NCBI GenBank assembly: GCA_016926765.1
Contig: JAFGNY010000093.1
Span: 1-8,781, forward strand
From: Bacteroidales bacterium
GTDB lineage: Bacteria > Bacteroidota > Bacteroidia > Bacteroidales > FEN-979
Reading direction: 5' to 3'
DNA length: 8,781 nt
Shown piece after piece: positions 1 through 7,290 of this stretch (position 1 is the first letter of the stretch; every line of letters begins with the position of its first letter). Below the pieces are notes generated by a model. The model saw only the letters and a list, made by a program, of their open reading frames with translations, was not told the origin of the DNA and made no database searches. The translations under genes and the position numbers were made by a program.

Positions 1-83
1 AAAGAAAAAATTGAACGCATATGCATGCAATATTTATATAGAGACATATTTAAAAACATACAAATAGATGTTTATCAGTTATA

Positions 84-385
84 TAAGATTATGTTTCTCT
101 GATTGTCAGTGCAATTCTGGTCTGGAAGCTCATGAAGGCAATTGCAAACATTGATGCTCTATTGGTCAGCCTTCTTGTGCAAGGTAAAAATTATAACGTT
201 AACTTGAAAGAAATACTTACCATAAAGAAAATTAGAGGCGATGATCTACGATGGAGTATTTTGAAATGAAGGTTAATCTTAAGCCGGGAGGTATTGTAAC
301 CCTTTTTGACCAGATTTATAGAGACCAGAGGGAGTTTGTCTCCGATTACGATGATCCAAAATTCTTCCTCCTGGAGAGAGGGTGA
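84..385 (+). pseudogene. AT-rich region with short out-of-register coding fragments
   Basis: Several short frames follow one another with shifts between them. One is open from base 1 to the stop at 100-102. A second is open after the stop at 84-86 and ends at the TGA at 267-269, with a possible ATG at 132 (45 residues, including LTIKKIRGDDLRWSILK). A third runs from ATG 251 to the TGA at 383-385 (44 residues, including VTLFDQIYRDQREFV and DDPKFFLLERG). The second and third overlap around 251-269 and read like pieces of one protein joined by a frameshift, but I do not recognise the family. Base composition is clearly more AT-rich than the rest of the window, especially in the first 120 bases. 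This could be a decayed gene or two or three tiny genes. Confidence is low. Confidence 0.25.
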
Positions 386-588
386 AATTCACTTTTATAA
401 ATGCTGGCGCGGGATTATCAAATGTTCATGTGAGCCGTCTTCATCATAAATTCGTCGGTGACACTTCGAACCAGGAGAGAAGCTACAAAGGTGATCTGGA
501 AATCGTATTCGGCAAAACCTATATTCCCGTATCGGAAAAATACCAGGAGCGGTTCCGGGAGTTTCTATCGAAACACTTCTTTGAATAA
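382..588 (+). pseudogene. Remnant of a LytTR-type DNA-binding domain, C-terminal part
   Basis: The frame opens after the stop at 352-354 and could start at GTG 382, giving 68 residues and ending with TAA at 586-588. Its second half, with RSYKGDLEIVFGK, then TYIPVSEKYQERFREFLSK, matches the usual end of a LytTR domain. There, a histidine and a short strand are followed by a basic patch, a glycine-containing hairpin and an I-P-V-S-x-x-Y motif leading into the last helix. LytTR domains bind DNA as the output module of AlgR/LytR-type response regulators. The expected first half of the domain and any receiver domain are missing, and the upstream sequence is in other frames. It is therefore more likely a decayed fragment than a functional regulator. 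A sequencing frameshift in an intact gene is the alternative. Confidence 0.42.
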
Positions 589-608
589 CCGTCTGGTGGA
601 TACCCTGT

Positions 609-989
609 TCAGTCAGGTCGCTTCGCTTGAGCCCGGCACAGAAAGAGCAGCAATCCTCCCGAAATCAGCAGGGGAAGCCCGAAGATCAATGATCCCAGGT
701 TTTGCTCAATGATCAGAAACGGGCCCATCTGAACGACGGCGGCCAGCAGGATGATGATCCCGCCTGTGCATTTTTTCCACCAGGAAAAGAGGTAGCCGAT
801 CATGAACAGATAAAAAGTCAGCTCCATGACGAGACCTTCCCATCCACCGAATATCGGCTTGGTTCCGGCGATTGCCTGAAGATATTCGTCCACCAGTTTT
901 GGAACAAAGGCTAATGCAAAAAACAGAGCCAGCAGGGTCGAAAAGATCATGGTGGTGATCAGCAGGATTTTGTTTTTTCCCAGGATCAT
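609..989 (-). CDS. Small four-helix membrane protein of unknown function
   Basis: The product has 126 residues. I chose the start at 987-989 because the frame extended further upstream would run through the divergent MFS promoter and coding start and encodes non-hydrophobic sequence. Hydrophobic segments lie at about 8-29, 50-70, 75-94 and 98-118, joined by short loops. A WWKK basic turn follows helix 2, and the tail ends in AQAKRPD. This is the look of a small integral inner-membrane protein. Bacteroidota genomes carry many four-helix proteins of this size with no assigned role, and I cannot name the family. It is divergently arranged with the MFS gene, and a candidate promoter lies between them. 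No catalytic motif is visible. Confidence 0.6.
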   Translation of the reverse strand: MILGKNKILLITTMIFSTLLALFFALAFVPKLVDEYLQAIAGTKPIFGGWEGLVMELTFYLFMIGYLFSWWKKCTGGIIILLAAVVQMGPFLIIEQNLGSLIFGLPLLISGGLLLFLCRAQAKRPD

Positions 990-1020
990 GGTGCAGGGTT
1001 TTGTAGGATAAATTCGCCTA

Positions 1021-1053
1021 CGAAGATAGGGATTATTGTGAAGCTCAGCCAAA
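1021..1053 (-). promoter_or_regulatory. Candidate promoter for the four-helix membrane protein
   Basis: On the minus strand TTTG (1053-1050) is followed after 21 bases by TATCTTCG (1028-1021). The second element is one mismatch from the Bacteroidota -7 consensus TAnnTTTG, and the spacing fits the family's range. The predicted leader would be about 25 bases to the start codon at 989. This is based on motif matching only. Confidence 0.3.
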
Positions 1054-1067
1054 CCGAAAGATTTCCG

Positions 1068-1075
1068 TACGTTTG
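1068..1075 (+). promoter_or_regulatory. -7 promoter element for the MFS gene
   Basis: TACGTTTG matches the Bacteroidota -7 consensus TAnnTTTG exactly. No convincing TTG -33 element lies 17-23 bases upstream. Transcription would start near 1081, about 34 bases before ATG 1116. This argues against the longer reading frame that begins at GTG 1038. Confidence 0.45.
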
Positions 1076-1106
1076 CACGGGGGTTGAACCGCAATGCCCC
1101 TGCAGT

Positions 1107-1113
1107 AGGAGGG
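1107..1113 (+). promoter_or_regulatory. Shine-Dalgarno sequence of the MFS gene
   Basis: AGGAGGG lies two bases before ATG 1116. It is a near-perfect anti-16S match in a window where the other genes have none. The spacing is short, but it still fixes 1116 as the translation start. Confidence 0.5.
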
Positions 1114-1115
1114 TA

Positions 1116-2297
1116 ATGGCAAAACAACAGGTGTCGGAACGGTTTCAGGTACAAAAGGTTGCCAGTATTTCTGTAGCACATCTGGTACATGATGTATATA
1201 CCTCATTTCTCAATACAGTGTTACCGTTGCTGATTGAAAAGTTCGCGATGTCCCTGACACTGGCCGGAGGATTGAACCTGGTATTACGGATCCCATCCCT
1301 GTTGAATCCGGTGATCGGGATCGTAGCCGACCGGATTCCTGTAAAATGGTTTATCATTCTTACACCAGCCATCAGTGCGGTGGGGATGGGCCTTCTGGGG
1401 TTGGCGCCCAATATTGCTATGGTGATTGTGTTGTTATTTGTGGTTGGGCTCAGCTCCTCGTTTTTTCACGTACCTGCTCCGGTGTTGGTTCGCAATGTCT
1501 CGGGAAACCGCCTGGGAAAAGGGATGAGCTGGTACATGCTGGGAGGGGAGGCGGCGCGGACCCTCGGCCCATTGCTGATTGTAGCGGCGGTCGGACTCTG
1601 GGGGTTTGCCGGGATCTGGAAATTGATTCCTTTCGCCTTGCTCGCAACGATCGGACTGTTCTTTATCTTCCGCCATTCTTCCAACACCATGGTCAGGAAG
1701 GCATCGGGGAAGAGAGAAACAGGTGGAGCAACCATCTGGTCTTATACGCGTAGGCTAATGCCGGTGTTGGTTTGCATTGCAGGGGTTACCTTCTTTCAGT
1801 CGATGATGAAATCGGCCCTTACCGGATTTCTGACGGTTTACTTAACCGGTGGCGGTTTCTCCTTTTCTCTGGCAGGGATCCTGTTTGCAGTGTTTCAATT
1901 TGCGGGTGCCGCCAGTGTTCTCCTAACCGGAACCTGGTCTGATCGCGTGGGAAGGATCCGGATGCTGCAGGTGGCTTCGGTCACCTCCCCTGTTTTTATG
2001 TGGTTGTTTGTTACCCTGGGCCCTTACTGGGTGGTCCCGTTGCTACTGCTGCTCGGATTCACCATTTTTTCCACAACACCGGTGATTCTGGCGTTGTTGC
2101 AGGAAGCAGGAAGGGAACGGCCGTCATATATAAATGGATTATATATGACAATGAGTTTCTTTACCGGTGCTGCAGCCCTGGTTCTGGTTGGCTGGCTGGG
2201 AGACTGGTACGGACTGGAGACAACATACAAGATCACAGCGTATGTAGGGTTGGGAATGATCCCCTTTGTATTGTTGCTCAGGCGTTTCACCCGGTAA
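1116..2297 (+). CDS. MFS transporter, Fsr (fosmidomycin resistance)-like
   Basis: The product is a 393-residue inner-membrane protein with about twelve hydrophobic segments, the normal size for the major facilitator superfamily. The N-terminus reads AHLVHDVYTSFLNTVLPLL, like the A-H-x-x-N/H-D segment opening Fsr-type transporters. The loop after helix 2 has GIVADRIPVKW, an MFS motif A variant. A segment SSSFFHVPAPVLVRNVSG and the following GGEAARTLGPLL also align by eye with Fsr. The equivalent loop in the second half is SDRVGRIRML. Members use the proton gradient for drug or metabolite efflux, but the substrate cannot be told from sequence. It starts at ATG 1116, which has an adjacent Shine-Dalgarno sequence and a -7 promoter element at 1068; an in-frame GTG at 1038 lies upstream of that promoter. 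It converges with the TonB-receptor gene and has no obvious functional link to the phytase locus. Confidence 0.85.
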   Translation: MAKQQVSERFQVQKVASISVAHLVHDVYTSFLNTVLPLLIEKFAMSLTLAGGLNLVLRIPSLLNPVIGIVADRIPVKWFIILTPAISAVGMGLLGLAPNIAMVIVLLFVVGLSSSFFHVPAPVLVRNVSGNRLGKGMSWYMLGGEAARTLGPLLIVAAVGLWGFAGIWKLIPFALLATIGLFFIFRHSSNTMVRKASGKRETGGATIWSYTRRLMPVLVCIAGVTFFQSMMKSALTGFLTVYLTGGGFSFSLAGILFAVFQFAGAASVLLTGTWSDRVGRIRMLQVASVTSPVFMWLFVTLGPYWVVPLLLLLGFTIFSTTPVILALLQEAGRERPSYINGLYMTMSFFTGAAALVLVGWLGDWYGLETTYKITAYVGLGMIPFVLLLRRFTR

Positions 2298-2520
2298 ACG
2301 CCAGGCATAGGCAATATCCGGTTAATAAGTAGACTGGTGATTTTTATAGCCAATGGGAACCTGAAACCTGACGATTTTCAGGTCATAGGCGAAAAGGTAC
2401 CGGCTGAGTTCGGTTTGCAGGAACAGATGCCGGGCAGCAATACCAGGACGACACTATACTCAGTGTATACAGGGTTCCTCATAATTATCAAAAAAGAGAA
2501 ATAAAAACAGGAAAGTTTTT
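2298..2520. other. Convergent intergenic region with a hairpin and a possible gene remnant
   Basis: This is the 223-base gap between two convergent genes. It contains the hairpin at 2359-2383. At its right edge a low-GC palindrome, AAGTTTTT-TT-AAAAACTT (2513-2530), overlaps the stop codon of the receptor gene. On the minus strand a frame without a start codon runs from 2453 to a stop at 2322 (43 residues, including LSRYLFAYDLKIVRFQV and PIGYK). It reads like real coding sequence but is not recognisable. No tRNA or other RNA gene was seen. Confidence 0.4.
2359..2383. terminator. Hairpin, possible terminator of the convergent genes
   Basis: ACCTGAAA (2359-2366) and TTTCAGGT (2376-2383) form a perfect 8-base stem with a 9-base loop, 61 bases after the MFS stop. 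No T-run follows on either strand, so it does not meet the classical intrinsic terminator pattern. The assignment rests on stem quality and on its position between convergent genes. Confidence 0.3.
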
Positions 2521-5412
2521 TTAAAAACTTAGTTTTACCCCGATCCTTCCCCACCAGGAGTAATATTCCTGTTTCAGGATCCGGTCGGGTTCCCCAAGGT
2601 AGTAGCGCAACGGGGCGTTCGTGAGGTTGATCCCCTCGACAAAGACATTCAGGTATTTGGTTATCTGATAATTGGCATTGAAATCGAGATGCAGTTCTTT
2701 ATCGTAGTACTCATCCAGATCGCTGTCAGCGCCCAGACTGTATAAAAAAGCGTTGTGATAATTCAGCGACAACTTTGCATAGAACTTGTTGTTGTCGTAA
2801 AACAGGGCTACATTCAGGGTGTGCATGGCCTGTCCGGGCAGGGTGATCATCTCCTGTTCTGTGCTGGAGGTGAACAGCTCCAGGGAGTCGTTGTTGAAGA
2901 TGACCACCGCATCGGTATAGTTTGCGGGGTATCGTTTGTTGATCCAGGCTTCCGACCAGGTAAAGGTATAGTTGAGGTAGACCCCGAAATCCTTCAGCAC
3001 AGGCGGAAGGAAATACAGTTTCGACTGGGCCATCATCTCGGCTCCGGCCACATAGGCCTGCCTGCCATTGATGGGTTTGGTGATTTCGACCAACCCATAA
3101 TCCTGTGGATCTCCTTCGTGCGCAAACCGTTTGTAGTAGAAGATAAAATCGTCGATTTTTTTGAAGAAAAGGCTTCCGGAGAGGATTCCATTTGCCGGAA
3201 GGTATTTCTCGGCCAACAGGTCAATGTTCAGGGAAGTGGGGTATTCCAGGTCGGGGTTCCCATATTTGACCTCATCGTAATCCTGTTCCCGGAAAGGGAC
3301 CACATCTTCGAAATTCGGACGGGAATAGGTATAGGTGATGGCTCCGCGCAGGTTGAAGGTCGGCGAGAAGGCATAGCGGGTCTGGAACTGGGGCAGGAAA
3401 AACTGATGAGAGCGCTTATCCGTCAGGGTGTCGAGGCTCTCAAAAACCCCTTTCTTGGTGATGACCTGTCGGCCGACATAGTCGATGTCTGTTCGTTCGT
3501 ACCGGATCCCTCCGAGGATCATCAGCTTGTTGAAGTCATGCCGCGCCATAACATAGGCGGCATAGATGTTTTCGTTCGCGTTGTAATCTTCGCCGAAGGA
3601 TTTCATTTTGGTGTTGGTGCGATCAATGATGAAGAACTGAGAGTTGTATTCATAGAAATTCTGCATGTTTTCCGAGCCAGGGATGTAATTGATCACATAG
3701 CCATGGTTAAGCAGGTTATCATCCACAAAGCCATCATCTACGGTCGCAACCGACAACTTGGGTCCGGTGCCGGGGTAAGTGAGCGAGGTTTGCCGGTAAG
3801 CGCCGTAATCCATGGCTTCGTTGTCCCGGTCTTTCTTCTTGAACCGCATTTTCACGCCAAACTGGATGTATCCATTGCTGTTGGGCCTGCTGAGGTAAGG
3901 GATCTGGTAATTGAGTTTTGCCGTGATATTCCGGTCTCTTACCACGATCTTCTGGAATAGCAGTAAATCCAGATCGTAGTTGTCGTAATCGAAAGCATTC
4001 TGAGCGTTGCTGGAGTCGGGAAAGATGATGTAGGGCCAATCGGGATCCGTGAGGACGACCTCCATGGCGATGGCATGTCCGGGATTCGAAAATTGGGATT
4101 CCAGCCGGTTTGGCTGGTCTTCGGTTGCCACGGCGTAAGCGGCTTCGTAGTCGATTTTTCCTCCCCACAACGGGTGTTTTCCGCCCACGTTCAGGGTGTT
4201 GATCTGCTGGTCCTTCAGTCGGTCTTTCACGTCATGGTCAATCCCTCCATAGAGGTAGTAGGTCGGGGTGACGGCGTCTTCCAGGTCGTAGACGATCCGC
4301 CGCCGGTATTCGTTGTCTTTGAAATTGTTATACATGCCGCGGATGTAAACCGAAGATGCCGGGTTGAACTGGTAATCCAGGGTTCCGGTAATCCCGATCC
4401 GCTCGCGCTGAATGGTATAATGGCGGAGCTGAAATTCCTTGTACTGAACATAATAGTTGTCCTGTCCCGATCCCTGACTTCCCCACAGAGGCCCCTTGGC
4501 ATATTTGAATTCCATGTTATCCGATCCCTGATTGTTCAGGTAATAGCTGCCGTTGATGTAGAATCCGAATCCTTTGTACCGTTGACCAAACGAGAACTGA
4601 ACCTGGTAACTCGCTTTTTCACGGATATGGTTGTACCCTCCGGCAAGCGTGGCATTGATTTCAGGTTTCTCCCCGGATGCCTTTTTGGTGATGATGTTGA
4701 CTGAACCTCCGATTCCATCAGCATCCATATCAGGGGTCAACACTTTCGTGATCTCAATCTGATCGATCTGGTCGGCCGAAATGATATCCATTCCCACATA
4801 CCGCACATTTCCTTCCGGAGAAGGGATCTGTTCGCCGTTGATGTTGAAATTGGTCAGTTCGGGCGGTGTTCCACGTAGTTGCACATACCGCGCTTCCCCC
4901 TGATCGCGTTGCATGGTAATCCCCGGAATGCGCTGGATGGCATCGGCGGCGCTGACATCCGGGAACTTGGCGATCTGCTCCGACGACACCACATTTTTGA
5001 TGTTGACGGCATTCTTCTGCTCGATCATCGCCTTGACCTGGCCGTCGGCCTCTCCGGTTATTTCTACTTCCGGAAGGTTTTGAGATACAGGTTTCAGGCG
5101 GACGAGGATGTGTTTGTTCCGGTGTTTGGATACCTCGAACTTCTCCCGGAAGGGATCATATCCCAGAAAAGTGAATTCGAGGGTGAGGGTGTCCTGGCGG
5201 ATCCCGGAAAGAACAAAGGCTCCATGTTCATCAGCAATAACGCCGGTTCCCAGGTATGGCGCTCTGACGGTGGCTCCGGGCAGGGATTCACCGGTCTGAT
5301 CGTCCAGAATTTGTCCCTGGAGGATATGGGTGGTTTGTCCCGATAATGAGATGGCCAGTCCGCCAGAAAGCAGAAACAGCAGGCTCAGGAAGGTAAGGAT
5401 TGATTGATGCAT
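2521..5412 (-). CDS. TonB-dependent outer-membrane receptor with carboxypeptidase-regulatory-like domain
   Basis: The product has 963 residues. A signal peptide covers about 1-26, ending SLSGQ. A carboxypeptidase-regulatory-like beta-sandwich covers about 30-107 (GQILDDQTGESLPGATV to FTFLGYDPF). A TonB-box-like PEVEITG is at 114-120. The plug covers about 125-245, with ADAIQRIPGITMQRD, RYVQLRG, NINGEQIPS and TPDMDADGIGGSVNIIT. The rest is a beta-barrel ending in phenylalanine, as outer-membrane barrels usually do. The plug resembles the TIGR01782 group (TonB-Xanth-Caul receptors) more than SusC, and no SusD partner is present. Such receptors use TonB energy to bring bound ligands into the periplasm. 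It lies 97 bases downstream of the sorting-domain gene on the same strand with no -7 element between, so cotranscription is likely. The ligand is unknown; the divergent phytase suggests phytate or its products. The leader before ATG has no Shine-Dalgarno sequence. Confidence 0.93.
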   Translation of the reverse strand: MHQSILTFLSLLFLLSGGLAISLSGQTTHILQGQILDDQTGESLPGATVRAPYLGTGVIADEHGAFVLSGIRQDTLTLEFTFLGYDPFREKFEVSKHRNKHILVRLKPVSQNLPEVEITGEADGQVKAMIEQKNAVNIKNVVSSEQIAKFPDVSAADAIQRIPGITMQRDQGEARYVQLRGTPPELTNFNINGEQIPSPEGNVRYVGMDIISADQIDQIEITKVLTPDMDADGIGGSVNIITKKASGEKPEINATLAGGYNHIREKASYQVQFSFGQRYKGFGFYINGSYYLNNQGSDNMEFKYAKGPLWGSQGSGQDNYYVQYKEFQLRHYTIQRERIGITGTLDYQFNPASSVYIRGMYNNFKDNEYRRRIVYDLEDAVTPTYYLYGGIDHDVKDRLKDQQINTLNVGGKHPLWGGKIDYEAAYAVATEDQPNRLESQFSNPGHAIAMEVVLTDPDWPYIIFPDSSNAQNAFDYDNYDLDLLLFQKIVVRDRNITAKLNYQIPYLSRPNSNGYIQFGVKMRFKKKDRDNEAMDYGAYRQTSLTYPGTGPKLSVATVDDGFVDDNLLNHGYVINYIPGSENMQNFYEYNSQFFIIDRTNTKMKSFGEDYNANENIYAAYVMARHDFNKLMILGGIRYERTDIDYVGRQVITKKGVFESLDTLTDKRSHQFFLPQFQTRYAFSPTFNLRGAITYTYSRPNFEDVVPFREQDYDEVKYGNPDLEYPTSLNIDLLAEKYLPANGILSGSLFFKKIDDFIFYYKRFAHEGDPQDYGLVEITKPINGRQAYVAGAEMMAQSKLYFLPPVLKDFGVYLNYTFTWSEAWINKRYPANYTDAVVIFNNDSLELFTSSTEQEMITLPGQAMHTLNVALFYDNNKFYAKLSLNYHNAFLYSLGADSDLDEYYDKELHLDFNANYQITKYLNVFVEGINLTNAPLRYYLGEPDRILKQEYYSWWGRIGVKLSF

Positions 5413-5434
5413 AGCGGGTGGGTTTATTCAACAT

Positions 5435-5478
5435 GAAGGTTCCCCGGATGCCATGTTTTGGCGTAACAGGGAACCTTC
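5435..5478 (-). promoter_or_regulatory. Intercistronic hairpin between the sorting-domain gene and the receptor gene
   Basis: GAAGGTTCCC (5435-5444) and GGGAACCTTC (5469-5478) are perfect 10-base complements separated by 24 bases. They lie inside the 97-base gap of a presumed two-gene transcript, after the upstream stop and 22 bases before the receptor ATG. No T-run follows on the minus strand, so a simple intrinsic terminator is unlikely. It could stabilise or cut the transcript, or set the ratio of the two proteins. Confidence 0.45.
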
Positions 5479-5509
5479 CGAACAAAGGGGTTTATGGAGA
5501 TGACAGAGA

Positions 5510-7159
5510 TTATTTGACCATCAGCTTTTGGGTGGCAATCGCATTCCCCTGGCGTGCCATGATGACATAGATTCCCGCCGGAAGCGAGGAGAGTTCGATC
5601 CTGACAGCTTCAGCAGCAGGGGTATCGAAAGTCATCACCTGGTTTCCAAGGGTGTTCAGCACGGAGACCTCTGTTGGTTCCTGACCGGGAAGTACAACGG
5701 TAACATAGTCGCTGGCGGGGTTTGGATACACGTGAAGGGTCGATTTGCTGACCGTTTTGGCATCAATGCCTGTCGTGGATTTATAATAGATCAGCAGTTG
5801 CGGAACCCGTTCGGGGTGATTTTTTCCGTCGCCTCCGTCTTCCGGATCGGCGATGTTCTCAAAAGCTTCGACCTCACGGGCGTTTTCCAGGTCGCTGGGA
5901 CCCTGGTTTTCTCCGGTCATCACCAGCGCCAGGGCATTTCCCCAGGCCCAGCCCGGACGGTCGATGATCTCCTGGATGATGGATTTCAACTCAGGGGTGC
6001 GGTAAAACTCCCACAACCCCCACTCTTCCTGAACTTGCCAGTAGACGGATGAGGCCGTAGCGGGACGGCTGGTAATCAACTCTTCCAGATTATAGGTCTG
6101 GGCATTGTCTGATGCCTCCCCGTAAATCGTAATTTTCGCCGTGTCTTCAGCGCTTTTTCCTTCGTGGGAACAGAACACGACAAAGGCAGAGTCAATCGTG
6201 GCATCCGGCGGGATCGCAATATTCTGGAAACGAAGTCCGGCCGTTACCACGAACATCTTCTCCGGATCGCCTTCCCAGCCAATATCAAGGTCGTCGTCGT
6301 ACAAGGCATCCATGGCATCCTGCTCCTGCTCGGCATCATCGGAAGAGGTAGCGATGATCACGATCTGACCGTTGGACAGCTCAATGGTGTCGTTGCCGCC
6401 GTTTTGAACGATCCGGCGTTCGAACGCATAGGTAGGAGCCGTATAGAAGATTTTCAGCATAGGGACTCTTTCCGGGTGATTTTTCCCATCGCCGCCATCC
6501 TCGGGATCGGCAATATTTTCAAAGGCTTCCACTTCCCGGGCATTTTCCAGGTCGCTGGGACCCTGGTTCTGGCCGGTCATGATCAGGGCCAGGGCGTTTC
6601 CGTAAGCCCAACCCGGACGGTCGATGATCTCCTGGATGATGGATTTCAACTCAGGGGTGTGGTAAAACTCCCACAAACCCCACTCTTCCTGAACCTGCCA
6701 GTACACGGAAGCAGCCGTAGAGGGCCGGTCGGTGATCAGGTGGTCGAGATCAAAGGTTTCCGGATTGTCGGAAGCCTCTCCGTAAATGGTTATCTTCGCC
6801 GTGTCTTCGGCGCTTTTACCTTCGTGCGAACAAAACACGATGTAGGCCGAGTCAATCGTGGCGCCGGCCGGAATAAAAATATTCTGGAACCGGAAACCGG
6901 CTGTCACAATGAACATCTTTTCGGGATCGCCTTCCCAGCCAATGTCGAGGTCGTCGTCGTAAAGGGCATCCATGGCATCCTGCTCCTGTTCGGCATCGTC
7001 GGAAGAGGTGGCAATGATTACGATCTGGCCGTTGGAGAGTTCAATGGTATCGTTACCTCCGTTCTGAACGATCTGCCGTTCGAACAGGGCGGTTTGCGAT
7101 AACAAAACCTGCGGGGTGGAAAAGAACAACACCAGCAGAAAGGGAATAAATTTCGTCAT
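5510..7159 (-). CDS. Exported acidic two-domain protein with type IX secretion sorting tail
   Basis: The product has 549 residues. A signal peptide covers about 1-22 (FFSTPQVLLSQ). Two copies of one domain follow at 26-239 and 246-459, offset by exactly 220 residues; by my count about 190 of 214 positions are identical. Each copy has an acidic stretch (SSDDAEQEQDAMDALYDDD), a beta-rich core (GATIDSAYIVFCSHEG, ITIYGEASDN), then TPELKSIIQEIIDRPGW, GNALALIMTG, and an acidic DPEDGGDG segment. I recognise this domain type from secreted bacterial proteins and expect a jelly-roll-like binding fold, but I cannot name it. Residues 477-549, with VYPNPASDYVTVVL, LNTLGNQV, LPAGIYVIMAR and QKLMVK, are a type A sorting domain, so the protein should cross the outer membrane by the type IX system and be attached to the surface. 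No catalytic motif is evident. It is first in a likely transcript with the receptor gene. Confidence 0.85.
   Translation of the reverse strand: MTKFIPFLLVLFFSTPQVLLSQTALFERQIVQNGGNDTIELSNGQIVIIATSSDDAEQEQDAMDALYDDDLDIGWEGDPEKMFIVTAGFRFQNIFIPAGATIDSAYIVFCSHEGKSAEDTAKITIYGEASDNPETFDLDHLITDRPSTAASVYWQVQEEWGLWEFYHTPELKSIIQEIIDRPGWAYGNALALIMTGQNQGPSDLENAREVEAFENIADPEDGGDGKNHPERVPMLKIFYTAPTYAFERRIVQNGGNDTIELSNGQIVIIATSSDDAEQEQDAMDALYDDDLDIGWEGDPEKMFVVTAGLRFQNIAIPPDATIDSAFVVFCSHEGKSAEDTAKITIYGEASDNAQTYNLEELITSRPATASSVYWQVQEEWGLWEFYRTPELKSIIQEIIDRPGWAWGNALALVMTGENQGPSDLENAREVEAFENIADPEDGGDGKNHPERVPQLLIYYKSTTGIDAKTVSKSTLHVYPNPASDYVTVVLPGQEPTEVSVLNTLGNQVMTFDTPAAEAVRIELSSLPAGIYVIMARQGNAIATQKLMVK
5783..6424 (-). 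repeat. Second copy of the duplicated domain
   Basis: This encodes residues 246-459 of the sorting-domain protein and is the partner of 6443-7084, with a 660-base period. Most nucleotide differences between the copies that I inspected, for example around 6240-6365 against 6900-7025, are third-position and silent. Confidence 0.85.
6443..7084 (-). repeat. First copy of the duplicated domain
   Basis: This encodes residues 26-239 of the sorting-domain protein. The amino-acid differences from the second copy cluster near residues 84-100 and 133-150. The acidic stretch at 51-80 is unchanged between the copies. Confidence 0.85.
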
Positions 7160-7190
7160 GTTTTAGGTTTTTAGTGGTTGTTTCTGGCTG

Positions 7191-7219
7191 CGAAATTAAA
7201 TGGTAACCACTTGATCAAA
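7191..7219 (-). promoter_or_regulatory. Promoter of the sorting-domain/receptor transcript
   Basis: On the minus strand TTTG (7219-7216) is followed after 17 bases by TAATTTCG (7198-7191). This resembles the Bacteroidota TTG / TAnnTTTG promoter with one mismatch in the -7 element. Initiation near 7184 would give a leader of about 25 bases to ATG 7159. The leader is A-rich with no Shine-Dalgarno sequence. Confidence 0.45.
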
Positions 7220-7258
7220 TGAAAATTAATCGTGAATAAATTGTGAACAATTTCTTAA
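7219..7258 (-). promoter_or_regulatory. 11-base periodic direct repeats, candidate response-regulator site
   Basis: Read on the minus strand, the 7-mers TTAAGAA (7258-7252), TTCACAA (7247-7241), TTCACGA (7236-7230) and TTTTCAT (7225-7219) start every 11 bases, separated by AT-only 4-base spacers. The middle two are strongest. Seven-base repeats with 4-base AT-rich spacers are the geometry of PhoB and other OmpR-family sites. The array ends 20 bases before the -7 element. Which regulator binds is inference. Confidence 0.4.
7238..7253. promoter_or_regulatory. 16-base palindrome in the divergent promoter region
   Basis: AAATTGT-GA-ACAATTT is a perfect inverted repeat with 7-base arms. It suits a dimeric helix-turn-helix operator. 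It overlaps the direct-repeat array, so only one of the two readings may be biologically real. Confidence 0.35.
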
Positions 7259-7290
7259 ATCAACGGAAGACGGCATCCGGGAAGCAAGAA

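Noticed and set aside
1..60. Palindromic GCATATGCATGC-like cluster near the left edge
   Set aside because: It consists of short overlapping 6-base palindromes in AT-rich sequence, with no symmetry beyond them and no associated gene start.
1038..1115. GTG start extending the MFS protein by 26 residues
   Set aside because: The GTG is upstream of the -7 element at 1068, while ATG 1116 has an adjacent AGGAGGG. The extra residues are not MFS-like.
990..1190. N-terminal extension of the four-helix protein to 1190
   Set aside because: It would overlap the MFS start region and its promoter, and the extra residues lack the membrane character of the rest. The ATG at 989 is preferred.
2755..3960. Plus-strand open frame of 401 codons
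   Set aside because: It lies wholly antisense to the receptor gene, has low-complexity Val/Gly/Phe-rich sequence with no domain, and is explained by the codon bias of the true frame.
4075..4704. Plus-strand open frame of 209 codons
   Set aside because: It is a shadow inside the receptor gene with no recognisable motifs and no promoter or ribosome site.
5410..5510. Separate promoter for the receptor gene
   Set aside because: The CAAA at 5482-5485 has no TA at the right distance, so no TAnnTTTG element is present on the minus strand in the gap.
6164..7102. Plus-strand open frame of 312 codons
   Set aside because: It is antisense to the duplicated sorting-domain gene. Its internal repetition merely mirrors the real 660-base repeat.
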